64,000 nucleotides of DNA from Sphingopyxis panaciterrulae (GCF_014199295.1 NZ_JACIJH010000001.1:186001-250000); one strand, 5' to 3'. Counted from the first letter of the stretch, positions 50,119 to 59,602 are shown. A program made the numbers and translations. The notes: generated by a model from the sequence alone, not told the origin.

Positions 50119-50729
50119 TACTGGATGACCATGCTGGTGAAATAGACATTGTCGACGCCGCCGAAGCCTTCCTTGTCGCGCAGCACCTGGTTGACCGCAG
50201 CGGTGAGCTGCCGCTGCAGCGCCTGCTTGCCGTGCGAGGTCGAGATCAGCGCCGGGTCCTGTTCGGCGAGCACCATCAGCATCGCCGAACGAATCGGCGT
50301 CATCTGGCGCTGAACATTGGCGACCATGCGGCCGTCATAATAGGTCGACAGGCTGATCCCGACCTGCAGGAAACCCGATCCGTCGGCCAGATTGGTGGTG
50401 AAGGCCTGCTCGATCGGCACATAGGTGATTTCATATTTGCCCGGATCGACCTTGAAGCGGTCGTTGGGCACCGACACGGTGCCGACCTTCGGCGGCGGCG
50501 CCTCGTGACTGTTCCCGGCGGCGGGCGCTTCGTCGCCGCTCTTGCTGCGCAGGACCAGCTTGGGGAAGCGATCCTCGGGCCGCGGCGCTTCGGCGGCGAG
50601 CCCGCCGCCCATATAGATGCCGGCGCCGGCCCCGGCGCCGATCAGCACCGCCGCGCCGACGGCGATCAGCAGCAGCTTCTTCATCTTCCCGCCCTTCCCG
50701 GTGGGGGCTTCGGCTTTATCCTTGCTCAT
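50118..50729 (-). CDS. fliL: Flagellar basal-body-associated protein FliL
   Basis: The 203-residue single-pass membrane protein has one helix (KKLLLIAVGAAVLIGAGAGAG) and a periplasmic domain ending in a DKEGFGGVDNVYFTSMVIQ segment typical of FliL. It supports stator function. Seventeen bases separate it from fliK. Confidence 0.93.
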   Translation of the reverse strand: MSKDKAEAPTGKGGKMKKLLLIAVGAAVLIGAGAGAGIYMGGGLAAEAPRPEDRFPKLVLRSKSGDEAPAAGNSHEAPPPKVGTVSVPNDRFKVDPGKYEITYVPIEQAFTTNLADGSGFLQVGISLSTYYDGRMVANVQRQMTPIRSAMLMVLAEQDPALISTSHGKQALQRQLTAAVNQVLRDKEGFGGVDNVYFTSMVIQ

Positions 50730-50746
50730 GGTTCGACCCTTTCTGA

Positions 50747-51916
50747 TCAGGCGAAGCGGCCGCGGCGATCGGCGGCGCCGGCTTCACCGGGCGATGCGGG
50801 GCGCGCGTCCCCGGTTTCGATAAGGTGGGCGGCGGACGGCGCCGGGGCGCGGCCCTGACCCTGCGACTGGCGCCCGGTCTCGTTCGGGGTGCAGGTCACT
50901 TCGGCCCCGGCGACGCGCACGCCCTGCTGGCGCAGATCCTCGACCAGCTTGCCCTGCGCCGCGTGGACGATCGTCGCGGTCGCCTCATGCTGGGTGTCGA
51001 GCCGCACCGACACGCCCTCGTCGCCGCGCGTCATCGCGACGTCGAGCCGGCCGAGGTGGCGCGGCATCAGACGAAAGCTGAGGTCGCCGTCCTGCGAGCG
51101 GGTCGCGGCGATATCGGCGGCAAGCTGTGCGATCCACGCATCGTCGCTGCTCGTGTCAAGCACCCGCTCGGCGACCGGCGCGGCCTTCGCGGCATCGGCA
51201 ACGGTTGCGGCGGCCTGCGCCGCCGACTGGCCGAAGATCACCGTCATCGACGCGCCGCCGGTTTCGGCGGGCTTGGCGGCCTTGGCATCGCTGCCCGGCA
51301 GCGGGGCGGGTGCAGCCGCATTGTCTTGCGCTTTCGTCGCCGGCTGCGCGATCGTGGCGATCTCGGCGGAGCGCGGCGTGTCGGTCGGCTTGTCGGTACG
51401 GCCAGCCCTGGTCGTCGTGGGCATCGCCGCGACCGGCTGCGCGACCGGCACGGCCGGGTCGGCGACGGCATCGCCATCGACGGCCGGCGCCGGCGCGTCG
51501 CCCGGCTCTTCGTCTTTCACGGCGTCGCCCGGCAGGTGCGCGGGGCCCGGCGCGGCCTCGGCAGCGTCTGCGGATGCGTCGACCTCGCCGGCAGAGGCGC
51601 GGATCAGCAGCGTGGCGATCGCGGCGGCATCCTTGGTATCGGCGGTCGCGGTCGGGTGTTCGATCGTCACCGCCGCCGGGTTGGCCTCGACCGCTTCGGC
51701 GACCGACAGGTCGATGGGGTCGGCGTCGACCGGCAGCGGCAGGATCGCGGCGTTGCCTTGCCCGGCGTCGCTCGCCCGGGGCAAAGCCGAGAGCAACTGC
51801 GCGAAGCCGCCCGCGGCGGGTCCACCGGTACCGGCGTCCGCGGTGGGCGCGTTGCCGAGCGCGGCCAGGATCGAGGTGACCCCGCCCTGCGCCGCGGTTC
51901 GGGGCAGGCTCGCCAT
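50747..51916 (-). CDS. fliK: Flagellar hook-length control protein FliK
   Basis: The 389-residue protein has a long, low-complexity Ala/Asp/Pro-rich N-terminal ruler. The conserved C-terminal domain reads LSFRLMPRHLGRLDVAMTR and VSVRLDTQHEATATIVHAA, as in Flg_hook. The C-terminal part should bind FlhB. ATG 51916 overlaps the fliJ stop by one base. A much longer frame upstream is a shadow of fliJ. Confidence 0.9.
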   Translation of the reverse strand: MASLPRTAAQGGVTSILAALGNAPTADAGTGGPAAGGFAQLLSALPRASDAGQGNAAILPLPVDADPIDLSVAEAVEANPAAVTIEHPTATADTKDAAAIATLLIRASAGEVDASADAAEAAPGPAHLPGDAVKDEEPGDAPAPAVDGDAVADPAVPVAQPVAAMPTTTRAGRTDKPTDTPRSAEIATIAQPATKAQDNAAAPAPLPGSDAKAAKPAETGGASMTVIFGQSAAQAAATVADAAKAAPVAERVLDTSSDDAWIAQLAADIAATRSQDGDLSFRLMPRHLGRLDVAMTRGDEGVSVRLDTQHEATATIVHAAQGKLVEDLRQQGVRVAGAEVTCTPNETGRQSQGQGRAPAPSAAHLIETGDARPASPGEAGAADRRGRFA

Positions 51917-52362
51917 CACGACAGGCCTCCATCGATCAGGCGCAGCCGCATGCCGCCGCGCGCGCGGTGTGGGCGGTTGGCGTCGTCGCGGCGCTCCATG
52001 TCCTGCTCGGCGGCCTTGCGGCTGCGTTCGTAGAGGCGCACCGCCGACTCCTCCTTCACCATCGCGCGCTGGGCGAGGACGCCCATCTGGTCGCGGTGGG
52101 CGCTGGCGCGGTCGAGCGGCGCGGTCAGATTCTCCTTGGCCATGTCGAGCCGCATCGCGAGCTCGCCGATGGTATTGAGCGCGCGGCCGGCGACGGCGCC
52201 CTTCGCCATCGCCAGGTCGACGCGCAGCGTCTCGAGCCGCTTCGCCAGCTCGACGAGGTTCGCCAGTTCGCCATTGGCACGCGCCAGATTGGCCTCCGCC
52301 ATCTGATGTTCGACGGAGCGCACGCGGATGATGCGTTTGCGGCGTGCGGTGCGGGTGGTCAT
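51916..52362 (-). CDS. fliJ: Flagellar export protein FliJ
   Basis: The 148-residue helical, highly charged protein is predicted to be a coiled coil along most of its length, as in FliJ, which inserts in the FliI hexamer. Sequence similarity is weak by eye, so position between fliI and fliK carries the call. Overlaps fliI by 4 bases. Confidence 0.8.
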   Translation of the reverse strand: MTTRTARRKRIIRVRSVEHQMAEANLARANGELANLVELAKRLETLRVDLAMAKGAVAGRALNTIGELAMRLDMAKENLTAPLDRASAHRDQMGVLAQRAMVKEESAVRLYERSRKAAEQDMERRDDANRPHRARGGMRLRLIDGGLS

Positions 52363-53690
52363 GCGGAATATCCTTCGATGAGTGACTGGCGAGAGCTTTG
52401 GAAATCGACCTGCGCGCCGGCAGGCTGCTTGACGAAGGCAAGCTGGTCGGGGTGGCGGCGGATGGCTTCGTCGAGAATAGGGTCGCTTCCGGCGACGTAG
52501 GCGCCCATCAGCATCAGGTCGCGATTCTCTTCATAGGCGGACCAGAGCTGGCGGAATCGCGCTGCGGCGGCGGCATGGTCGGGATCGACCGAATCGACCA
52601 TCGTGCGCGACAGGGACCGCGCAACATCAATCGCCGGATAGACGCCCTGTTCAGCCAAAGTGCGCGACAGGATGATATGCCCGTCGACGATGGCGCGCGC
52701 CGAATCGACGACCGGGTCCTCGATGTCGCCGCCGTCGGCGAGCACGGTATAGAGCGCGGTGACCGATCCGCCGGTCTGGCGGTCGATGCCGGCGCGCTCG
52801 CACAGCGACGGGATCAGCGCAAAGACCGAGGGCGGATAACCCTTCATCGTCGGCGGCTCGCCCAGCGTCAGCCCGATCTCGCGCTGCGCATGGGCGACGC
52901 GGGTCAGGCTGTCGATCAGGAGCAGCACCTTCTTGCCTTCCTGGCGGAATGCCTCGGCAATCGCGGTCGCGCGCATCGCGGCGCGCAGGCGCAGGAGCGG
53001 CGGATGGTCGGCCGGCACCGCGACGACGACCGATTTCTTGCGCACCGCGGGGGGCAGCTTGGTCTCGACGAAGTCGCTGACCTCGCGGCTACGCTCGCCG
53101 ATCAGCCCGACGACGATCACATCGCATTCGGTGCCGGCGATCATCTGGCCCATCAATACCGACTTGCCGACGCCCGACCCGGCGACGATCGCGACGCGCT
53201 GGCCTTCGCCGACGGTCAGCAGGCCGTTGATCGCGCGCACGCCCATGTTGAGCGGCTTCGTCACGCGGCCGCGGCGCAGCGGATTGACCTTGCGCCCGGC
53301 GAGCGGCCACTGGAACGGCGACTTGACCGGCGGCCGTCCGTCGAGCGGATTGCCCTGGGCGTCGATGATGCGGCCGAGCAGCGCCTTGCCGCACGCGACC
53401 ATGCTGCTCGCGCCGTGCGGCTCGACCGGCGCGCCGGTGGCGAGCGGCAGATTGGTGTCGAAGGGCAGAACCAGGCTGCGGTGACCGCGAAAGCCGACGA
53501 CCTCGCCGTTCACATAATCGCCGGCCGCCGTCTTGATGCGGACGTTGCTGCCGAGCGGCTGCGGAAAGCCCGATACCTCGAGCATGATCCCCTCGTGCGC
53601 GACCAGCGTGCCGATGCGGCGCGGACTGGCCTGCGCAAGGTCGATGGGGCCGAGCAATTGCTGCGCGGTCATGGCGAGGCGGCGGGTCAT
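52359..53690 (-). CDS. fliI: Flagellum-specific ATPase FliI
   Basis: The 443-residue export ATPase has Walker A AGSGVGKSVLMG, the segment VVGLIGERSREVSDFVE, Walker B KVLLLIDSLTRVAHAQREIGL (part) and a C-terminal domain. Length is standard. ATG 53690 overlaps the fliH stop by 4 bases. An apparent upstream extension is antisense noise within fliH. Confidence 0.97.
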   Translation of the reverse strand: MTRRLAMTAQQLLGPIDLAQASPRRIGTLVAHEGIMLEVSGFPQPLGSNVRIKTAAGDYVNGEVVGFRGHRSLVLPFDTNLPLATGAPVEPHGASSMVACGKALLGRIIDAQGNPLDGRPPVKSPFQWPLAGRKVNPLRRGRVTKPLNMGVRAINGLLTVGEGQRVAIVAGSGVGKSVLMGQMIAGTECDVIVVGLIGERSREVSDFVETKLPPAVRKKSVVVAVPADHPPLLRLRAAMRATAIAEAFRQEGKKVLLLIDSLTRVAHAQREIGLTLGEPPTMKGYPPSVFALIPSLCERAGIDRQTGGSVTALYTVLADGGDIEDPVVDSARAIVDGHIILSRTLAEQGVYPAIDVARSLSRTMVDSVDPDHAAAAARFRQLWSAYEENRDLMLMGAYVAGSDPILDEAIRRHPDQLAFVKQPAGAQVDFQSSRQSLIEGYSA

Positions 53691-54295
53691 GCCGCGCCCC
53701 CGTTGCTGCCCAGCGCGGCGCGCAGCTCGTCGAGATAGACCGAGCGGCCATGCTCGATCCAGCCGGCGGAGGTTTCGATGCGCACCGTGCCGCGCGCCAC
53801 CGCGGAGTCGGCCTCGACCGGCAGCGCCAGCGGGCAATCGACCAGCAGCGCGGCGTCGTCGGGATGAACCCACAGCGTGCGCGCCTTGTCGCATTCGGCG
53901 ACCATCGTCGCGGCGGTCTCGGCCTGCTCCATCAGCCAGGCGGCGTCGATCGGCGCCGTGGCAACGATCTGGCGGACCAGCCGCTCGACCGTCTCGGCGA
54001 TCAGCTCGGCCAGCTCTTCGCTCGGCTCGTCCTGCAGGGCTTCGGTGGCGGCGATCAACGCGAGCAGGCGGTGGCGCTCGGCGACGAAGGCGGCTTCGGC
54101 GAGCCGCTGTCCTTCGGCCAAGCCGCGCGCGAACGGGTCTTCGGCGGGCTCGGCCTCGGGCAGCGCGGGTTCGGCCTCGACCACCGTCTCGGGCGCAGGC
54201 GCGGCGAAGCTGCGTGGCTGGAAACCGCCGCGTCCCGCCATGGCGGCGGTCAGCGCGATCGGCGCGAATCCGGTTTCGGCGCCGCGGTCAGACAT
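53687..54295 (-). CDS. fliH: Flagellar assembly protein FliH
   Basis: The 202-residue protein regulates FliI. An acidic N-terminal half (EAEPALPEAEPAEDPFARG) is followed by a helical stretch and a C-terminal domain with ETVERLVRQIVATAP and LWVHPDDAALL segments typical of FliH. Overlaps fliG by 8 bases and fliI by 4. Confidence 0.9.
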   Translation of the reverse strand: MSDRGAETGFAPIALTAAMAGRGGFQPRSFAAPAPETVVEAEPALPEAEPAEDPFARGLAEGQRLAEAAFVAERHRLLALIAATEALQDEPSEELAELIAETVERLVRQIVATAPIDAAWLMEQAETAATMVAECDKARTLWVHPDDAALLVDCPLALPVEADSAVARGTVRIETSAGWIEHGRSVYLDELRAALGSNGGAA

Positions 54296-55313
54296 AGTCG
54301 TCGGCCCCGCCCGCGATCACGATATCGCCGTTCGCCGCCATCTGGCGGACGACCTGCATGATCGCCTTCTGCGCGTCCTCGACGTCGCTGCGCTTGACCA
54401 TCGTCATCTCGTCCATCTCGTCGCGGATCGTCTCGCCGGCGCGTTGCGACATGGTCGACAGGCACAGGTCGGTCATCGCCTCGTCGGCGCCCTTGAGCGC
54501 GAGCGCGAGCTGCGCCGCGTCGACCGAGCGCAGCACCGTGCCGAGGCTGCGCATGTCGAGGTCGCGCAGATTGTCGAAGATGAACATCTCTTCCTCGATC
54601 GTCTGGGCGAGCTGGCGGTCGTGTTTCTTGAGCGCGCGGATCGTCCGTTCGGACAGGTGGCGCGGCATGACCTTCATGATCTTCGCGACGTCGGTCGGGC
54701 CGCCTATCGGCTGCTTGGCGACGCGCTGGCCGCCGACATTGGCGGCGGCGAGCACCGCTTCCAGATCCTCGATTGCCGCGGCAGGCACTGCGGTGAGTTG
54801 CGCCGCGCGCAGCACCAGATCAGCCTGGAGCAGCTCGTCGAGCGTTTCGATGGCGCGGGCGGCGACGTCGGGAACCAGCACCGACAGGATCAGCGCGCCG
54901 ACCTGCGGATGCTCGCTCGCGAGCAGCGCGCTGATCGCGTCGACATCCATCCAGCGCAGCATCTCGAGCGAGGCGGCGCTTTGCCGGGGCGCGACATTGG
55001 CCAGGATATTGTCGGCGCGGACATTGCCGACCGCCTGGTGGATCACGGTGCGGATGCGCGTGTCGGCGCCGATCGCGAGCGCGCTGACCGACCGGCTGCG
55101 CGCGACGAAGCTGTCGAGCGCCTGTTCGATCTGGCCCTCGGTCGCATTGGCGGTGTCGTACATCGCCTTGGCCAGCCCCTTTACCTCGTCGGGGCCGAGG
55201 TGCTTAAGGATCGTCGCCGCTTCCTCTTCGTCGAGCAGCATCAGCAGGATGGCGGCGGCCGACGACCCGTCGATCGCGGGGCGCGTAGGGGCGGGGTCGA
55301 GAGCGTCAGGCAC
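54288..55313 (-). CDS. fliG: Flagellar motor switch protein FliG
   Basis: The 341-residue C-ring protein has N-terminal, middle and C-terminal ARM-like domains. The middle-domain EHPQVGALILSVL motif and the C-terminal EEMFIFDNLRDLD and torque helix (STMSQRAGETIRDEM) are intact. Overlaps fliF and fliH by 8 bases each. Confidence 0.97.
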   Translation of the reverse strand: MPDALDPAPTRPAIDGSSAAAILLMLLDEEEAATILKHLGPDEVKGLAKAMYDTANATEGQIEQALDSFVARSRSVSALAIGADTRIRTVIHQAVGNVRADNILANVAPRQSAASLEMLRWMDVDAISALLASEHPQVGALILSVLVPDVAARAIETLDELLQADLVLRAAQLTAVPAAAIEDLEAVLAAANVGGQRVAKQPIGGPTDVAKIMKVMPRHLSERTIRALKKHDRQLAQTIEEEMFIFDNLRDLDMRSLGTVLRSVDAAQLALALKGADEAMTDLCLSTMSQRAGETIRDEMDEMTMVKRSDVEDAQKAIMQVVRQMAANGDIVIAGGADDYV

Positions 55314-56952
55314 GGGCGCCCTCCTGCATCAACTGGCGCACGACGAGCGCGGCGCGCTGCGAATCCTGGCGGACGAAGGCGCGGACCAGATTGGCGCGCG
55401 CCTCATAGCTCGGCGCGGACTCGATCATCTCCAGCGTGATCTCGCGCCCGGCGCGGCGTTCGCCGATCGCCGGGGGCGCGCCGGTCGCGGCGAGCAGGCT
55501 CTCCTCGACCGCGGCGTCGCGCTCGGCGCGCACCGCGGCGCGCGCCTTCGCGGCCTTGATCAGCGGGCGGCCGACGAACAGGAAGGCGAGCAGCGCGGCG
55601 AGGATCGCGCCGACCTGCTTGACCAGCGGCAGGAACCAGCCCTGGTCCCAGAAGGCCGGCTCGGCATCCTCGACCTTGACGAAGGGGCGCTGGCCGATCG
55701 CGACCATGTCGCCGCGCGCGGCGTTGAAGCCGATCGCGCCCTTCACCAGATTCTCGATCTTGGCGATGTCGGCCTGGATCAGCGCCTTCGATCCCTGATT
55801 GAGCGCGACCGCGACCGACACGCGACGAAGCTGACCCTGCGGCTGGTGTGTGACCGAAATCTCGCGTCCGACCTCATAGGCGCGCGCCGCCTGTTCGTTG
55901 CTCTCGGTGCCGGGGGCGCCGGGCGTGCGGGCGTCGGGCGCCGTCTGCGACAGAGTCGTCGCCGGCGGCGGCTGGTTCGACAGCGCGCCGGGGATGCCGA
56001 CCGCGGGCGGCGTCGTGCCGCTGACCGACTTGGTGATGCGTTCGCTGGTCAGCGCGCGGTCGTTCTCGGGAAAGCTTTCGCGTGTCGCCTGGCTTTCGGA
56101 CATGTCGACGTCGGCGTGGACCTCGACCGTATAATTTCCGGCGCCGAGCATCGGGCCGAGCAGCGTGTCGAGCGCGCGGCGGAAGCGGTCCTCCATCTGG
56201 GTCTGAAGCTGGAAGGCCTGCATGTCGCCGCTCGTCGCCGAATCGGACAACAGCGCGCCGCGCTGGTCGATCACCGACACATGGTCGGCGCTCATCCCCG
56301 GCACCGACGAGGCGACGAGGAAGCGGATCGCCTGCACCTGCCCGTCGGACAGGCTGCGGCCGTTCTGCAGCGTCAGCATGACCGACGCGGTCGCCGGCTT
56401 GTCATCGCGGACGAACAGGCTCGGCTCGGCGGCGGCGATGTGGATGCGCGCGCTCCTGACCGCGTCGATCGCCTCGATCGTGCGCGACAGGTCGGCCTCG
56501 CGCGCGGCGCGCAGCGTCTCGCCCTCGATCGCGCGGCTTGCGCCCATCGGCAGCGAGGCGATCAGGCTGTCGCCGCTCGGCTGCGCCTTGGGCAACCCCT
56601 GGCCGGCGAGCGCGATGCGCGCCTGATACAGCTTGTCGGCGTCGACGGTCAGCGCGCCGGTGACGGGGTCGATCGTGTGGCCGATCCCCTGTGACTGGAG
56701 CGCGTCGGCGACCGCCGCCTTGTCGGCGTCGGCGAGCCCGGCGAAGAGCTGCGTCTGCGGCGCCGACTGGGTCATGAACCAGGCGAGCGCGGCGATGCCG
56801 ATCGCGGTCGTCGTCGCGATGGCGGGCAGTGCACGCTGGACCGCGGGTTGGCGGACGAATTGGGTGAAGGGCGCGAAACGCTCGGCAAAGGCGGGGACGG
56901 GCAGCCGCGCCGGGCTATTGTCGACGGGGGCGAGGATCTGGGTATCGGCCAT
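55306..56952 (-). CDS. fliF: Flagellar MS-ring protein FliF
   Basis: The 548-residue protein forms the MS-ring. Two transmembrane helices (about 40-58 and 440-460) bracket the periplasmic region. QLFAGLADADKAAVADALQ and ARIALAGQGLPK near the N-terminus match the YscJ/FliF domain. The C-terminal cytoplasmic tail is the FliG-binding part. Starts three bases after fliE. Confidence 0.96.
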   Translation of the reverse strand: MADTQILAPVDNSPARLPVPAFAERFAPFTQFVRQPAVQRALPAIATTTAIGIAALAWFMTQSAPQTQLFAGLADADKAAVADALQSQGIGHTIDPVTGALTVDADKLYQARIALAGQGLPKAQPSGDSLIASLPMGASRAIEGETLRAAREADLSRTIEAIDAVRSARIHIAAAEPSLFVRDDKPATASVMLTLQNGRSLSDGQVQAIRFLVASSVPGMSADHVSVIDQRGALLSDSATSGDMQAFQLQTQMEDRFRRALDTLLGPMLGAGNYTVEVHADVDMSESQATRESFPENDRALTSERITKSVSGTTPPAVGIPGALSNQPPPATTLSQTAPDARTPGAPGTESNEQAARAYEVGREISVTHQPQGQLRRVSVAVALNQGSKALIQADIAKIENLVKGAIGFNAARGDMVAIGQRPFVKVEDAEPAFWDQGWFLPLVKQVGAILAALLAFLFVGRPLIKAAKARAAVRAERDAAVEESLLAATGAPPAIGERRAGREITLEMIESAPSYEARANLVRAFVRQDSQRAALVVRQLMQEGARA

Positions 56953-56955
56953 GGG

Positions 56956-57297
56956 TTACACCGGCATGTTCATGATGTCGCGATAGGCGGAGAGCAGCTT
57001 GTTGCGGACCTGCAGCGTGGTCTCGAAACCGAGTGAGGCCTTCTGCCGTTCGATCATCACGCTGACGATGTCGTGGGTGTCGCCGCGCTCATAGGCCTCG
57101 CTGAGCTCGCTCGCCTTCGCCTGCTGGCCGTTGACCTGCTGCAAGGCGGCCGAGATCGCCGATCCGAAATCGGGCGTGGCGCCGCCGCCTTCGACCCCGC
57201 CGGTCGCGGCGCGGCCCGCGGCGCGCTGCAGCGCCTGGTTCTGATCGAGGATCGAACTGCGCATCTGCAGCAGCCGGCTCTGGTCGATGGTGCTCAT
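56956..57297 (-). CDS. fliE: Flagellar hook-basal body complex protein FliE
   Basis: The 113-residue MS-ring/rod adaptor ends in the typical helix EVMIERQKASLGFETTLQVRNKLLSAY (seen here as VMIERQKASLGFETTLQV) and DIMNMPV. ATG 57297 is chosen; upstream in-frame starts add up to 14 basic residues. It heads the fliE-flhB run with a sigma-54 promoter 51 bases upstream. Confidence 0.94.
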   Translation of the reverse strand: MSTIDQSRLLQMRSSILDQNQALQRAAGRAATGGVEGGGATPDFGSAISAALQQVNGQQAKASELSEAYERGDTHDIVSVMIERQKASLGFETTLQVRNKLLSAYRDIMNMPV

Positions 57298-57347
57298 CTG
57301 TCTCATCCGTCCTGGGCGCGGCGGGTCGCCACGCGCCAAAAGAAGAA

Positions 57348-57363
57348 TGCAAGGCGCGTGCCA
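57348..57363 (-). promoter_or_regulatory. Sigma-54 promoter of the fliE-flhB operon
   Basis: Minus-strand TGGCAC-GCGCC-TTGCA is a perfect -24/-12 match with correct spacing. It implies that 15 genes from fliE to flhB are class II under sigma-54. Confidence 0.9.
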
Positions 57364-57449
57364 GAATTTTTAATGACAGGATTTCAATTGGATGCGTGAA
57401 TATATGGGTGGCAAAGCGCACGCGTCGGCAAATTTTTGACGCCGCGCGC

Positions 57450-57475
57450 TTAAGTCCGTCCGCGCCGTGCCGTTA
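57450..57475 (+). promoter_or_regulatory. Sigma-28 promoter of the first flagellin gene
   Basis: TTAA, a 15-base spacer and GCCGTTA, preceded by GC. It lies 71 bases upstream of ATG 57547 and back-to-back with the fliE sigma-54 promoter. Confidence 0.88.
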
Positions 57476-57490
57476 CTCGCCTTCGTGACC

Positions 57491-57839
57491 GCTCACCGAG
57501 CCCTCACGCTACGGGAATGGCCCTTGGGGGGCCGGAAAGGAAGACCATGACTGTCATCAACACGAATGTGAGCGCGCTCCGCGCCCAGAATAATTCGCGT
57601 GTTGCGAACCGCATGCAGTCGCAGGCGATGGAACGCCTGTCGAGCGGCAAGCGGATCAACAGCGCGAAGGACGACGCGGCGGGGCTTGCGATCGCGACCC
57701 GCATGGACGCCAATGTCCGCGGCCTCAATCAGGCGGTTCGCAACGCCAACGACGGCATTTCGCTGGCGCAGACGGCGGAAGGCGCGATGGGCAATATCTC
57801 GAACATCCTCGTCCGCATGCGCGAACTCGCGGTGCAGGC
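57491..57839 (+). repeat. Flagellin duplication, 5' identical tract, copy 1
   Basis: These 349 bases (leader, ribosome site and first 97 or so codons) are identical by eye to 58595-58943, an offset of 1104. The match begins shortly after the promoter and ends abruptly within the coding sequence, as expected after gene conversion. Confidence 0.9.
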
Positions 57840-58416
57840 CGCCAACGGCACCAATGGCGCCGAAGACAAGGCCGCGATCCAGGTCGAGGTGGATGCGCTG
57901 GTGGCGCAGATCGGCGATATCACCAGCCGCACGACCTTCAACGGCACCGACCTGCTCAAGGGTGATGCCACGACGCCGGCCGATCCGGTGACGATCTCGA
58001 TCCAGACGGGTCTCGATTCCGGCCAGACGGTCGATATATCGATCAAGTCTCTGGCCGCCACCGCGATCGGCGAGGTAGACGACACGACCGGCGCGTTGGT
58101 CTCGGGCTCCGCCGTCTCGGACATTGATCTCGCGACCGATCCGTCGGGAGCTCTCAAGATTCTCGACGACGCGATTCAGACGGTTGCGACCGAGCGCGCC
58201 AATCTGGGTGCGCAGCAGAACCGTCTCGAGGCGACCGTCGACAATCTGACGTCGACCGTCACCAACCTCGCCGACGCCAAGTCGCGCATCGAGGACGCCG
58301 ACTTCTCGGCCGAATCGACGAAGCTCGCCGCCGCCGGCATCCTGTCGCAGGCGTCGACCGCGATGCTTGCCCAGGCGAACCAGAGCCAGCAGGGCGTGAT
58401 GAACCTGCTCCGCTAA
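57547..58416 (+). CDS. fliC: Flagellin, first copy
   Basis: The 289-residue filament protein keeps the conserved N-terminal D0/D1 ([16 protein letters not shown], then [19 protein letters not shown]) and C-terminal D1/D0 ([21 protein letters not shown], quoted as [18 protein letters not shown]). It has almost no surface domain. ATG 57547 follows GGAAAGGAAG. The gene has its own sigma-28 promoter and terminator. FliS and FliD are encoded in the same island. Confidence 0.96.
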   Translation: MTVINTNVSALRAQNNSRVANRMQSQAMERLSSGKRINSAKDDAAGLAIATRMDANVRGLNQAVRNANDGISLAQTAEGAMGNISNILVRMRELAVQAANGTNGAEDKAAIQVEVDALVAQIGDITSRTTFNGTDLLKGDATTPADPVTISIQTGLDSGQTVDISIKSLAATAIGEVDDTTGALVSGSAVSDIDLATDPSGALKILDDAIQTVATERANLGAQQNRLEATVDNLTSTVTNLADAKSRIEDADFSAESTKLAAAGILSQASTAMLAQANQSQQGVMNLLR

Positions 58417-58466
58417 GGCGTACATTATCGGGCTTATCTGGTTGGTCCCTTTGACAGCCCGACATC

Positions 58467-58502
58467 GATGCCCCGGCCCCCACGGCCGGGGCATCTTCTT
58501 TT
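58467..58502 (+). terminator. Rho-independent terminator of the first flagellin gene
   Basis: GATGCCCCGGCC (58467-58478) pairs with GGCCGGGGCATC (58484-58495) and is followed by TTCTTTT. Nearly the same hairpin follows the second flagellin gene. Confidence 0.92.
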
Positions 58503-58555
58503 GGGGGGCAGGGTTCTGCGCATTTCGGTGGCGCCGTTTTTTTGACGCGGGCCGC

Positions 58556-58581
58556 TTAATCCGTGCCGCCGTCTGCCGTTA
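58556..58581 (+). promoter_or_regulatory. Sigma-28 promoter of the second flagellin gene
   Basis: TTAA, a 15-base spacer and GCCGTTA, preceded by GC. The spacer differs from that of copy 1, so the promoter lies outside the identical tract but keeps both boxes. Confidence 0.88.
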
Positions 58582-58594
58582 CTGGATTTGTGAA

Positions 58595-58943
58595 GCTCAC
58601 CGAGCCCTCACGCTACGGGAATGGCCCTTGGGGGGCCGGAAAGGAAGACCATGACTGTCATCAACACGAATGTGAGCGCGCTCCGCGCCCAGAATAATTC
58701 GCGTGTTGCGAACCGCATGCAGTCGCAGGCGATGGAACGCCTGTCGAGCGGCAAGCGGATCAACAGCGCGAAGGACGACGCGGCGGGGCTTGCGATCGCG
58801 ACCCGCATGGACGCCAATGTCCGCGGCCTCAATCAGGCGGTTCGCAACGCCAACGACGGCATTTCGCTGGCGCAGACGGCGGAAGGCGCGATGGGCAATA
58901 TCTCGAACATCCTCGTCCGCATGCGCGAACTCGCGGTGCAGGC
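58595..58943 (+). repeat. Flagellin duplication, 5' identical tract, copy 2
   Basis: Second copy of the tract at 57491-57839. A further near-identical 3' tract (58171-58532 against 59269-59631) covers the C-terminal codons, the 3' untranslated region and the terminator. Only the middle of each gene differs. Confidence 0.9.
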
Positions 58944-59514
58944 GTCGAACGGCACGCTGGGCACCGATGATCGCGCCGCGATCCAGACCGAGGTCACCGC
59001 GCTGGTGTCGCAGATCGACGATATCGCCAGCCGCACCACCTTCAACGGCACCGACCTGCTCAACGGCACGACCGATCTCGACGGCACCGGCGCGGGCACC
59101 GACGTCGGCACCATCGTTTCGATCCAGACGGGCCTCAACGACGGCGAGACGGTCGATATTTCGATCAAGGCGCTGACCGCCGAGGCGCTTGGCGTCCACG
59201 ACGGCACCGATCCGATCAGCCTTTCGACCGCGGCCGGCGCGTCGGCGGCGCTGACGACGCTCGATACGGCGATTCAGACGGTTGCGACCGAGCGCGCCAA
59301 TCTGGGTGCGCAGCAGAACCGCCTCGAGGCGACCGTCGACAATCTGACGTCGACCGTCACCAACCTCGCCGACGCCAAGTCGCGCATCGAGGACGCCGAC
59401 TTCTCGGCCGAATCGACGAAGCTCGCCGCCGCCGGCATCCTGTCGCAGGCGTCGACCGCGATGCTCGCCCAGGCGAACCAGAGCCAGCAGGGCGTGATGA
59501 ACCTGCTCCGCTAA
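58651..59514 (+). CDS. fliC: Flagellin, second copy
   Basis: The 287-residue paralogue is identical to the first flagellin over its first 97 residues and nearly so over its last 85. It differs in the central part (from [15 protein letters not shown] on). Both copies lack a large surface domain. It has a separate sigma-28 promoter and terminator, so the two filament proteins can be made independently. Whether they mix in one filament is not known. Confidence 0.95.
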   Translation: MTVINTNVSALRAQNNSRVANRMQSQAMERLSSGKRINSAKDDAAGLAIATRMDANVRGLNQAVRNANDGISLAQTAEGAMGNISNILVRMRELAVQASNGTLGTDDRAAIQTEVTALVSQIDDIASRTTFNGTDLLNGTTDLDGTGAGTDVGTIVSIQTGLNDGETVDISIKALTAEALGVHDGTDPISLSTAAGASAALTTLDTAIQTVATERANLGAQQNRLEATVDNLTSTVTNLADAKSRIEDADFSAESTKLAAAGILSQASTAMLAQANQSQQGVMNLLR

Positions 59515-59564
59515 GGCGTACATCATCGGGCTTATCTGGTTGGTCCCTTTGACAGCCCGACATC

Positions 59565-59602
59565 GATGCCCCGGCCCCCCACGGCCGGGGCATCTTCTCT
59601 TT
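59565..59602 (+). terminator. Rho-independent terminator of the second flagellin gene
   Basis: GATGCCCCGGCC (59565-59576) pairs with GGCCGGGGCATC (59583-59594) and is followed by TTCTCTTT. It marks the end of the flagellar island before the convergent dnaE2. Confidence 0.9.

Noticed and set aside
50825-52033. Plus-strand frame of about 400 codons opposite fliK
   Set aside because: It is antisense to fliK and fliJ, Arg/Gly-rich and without motifs.
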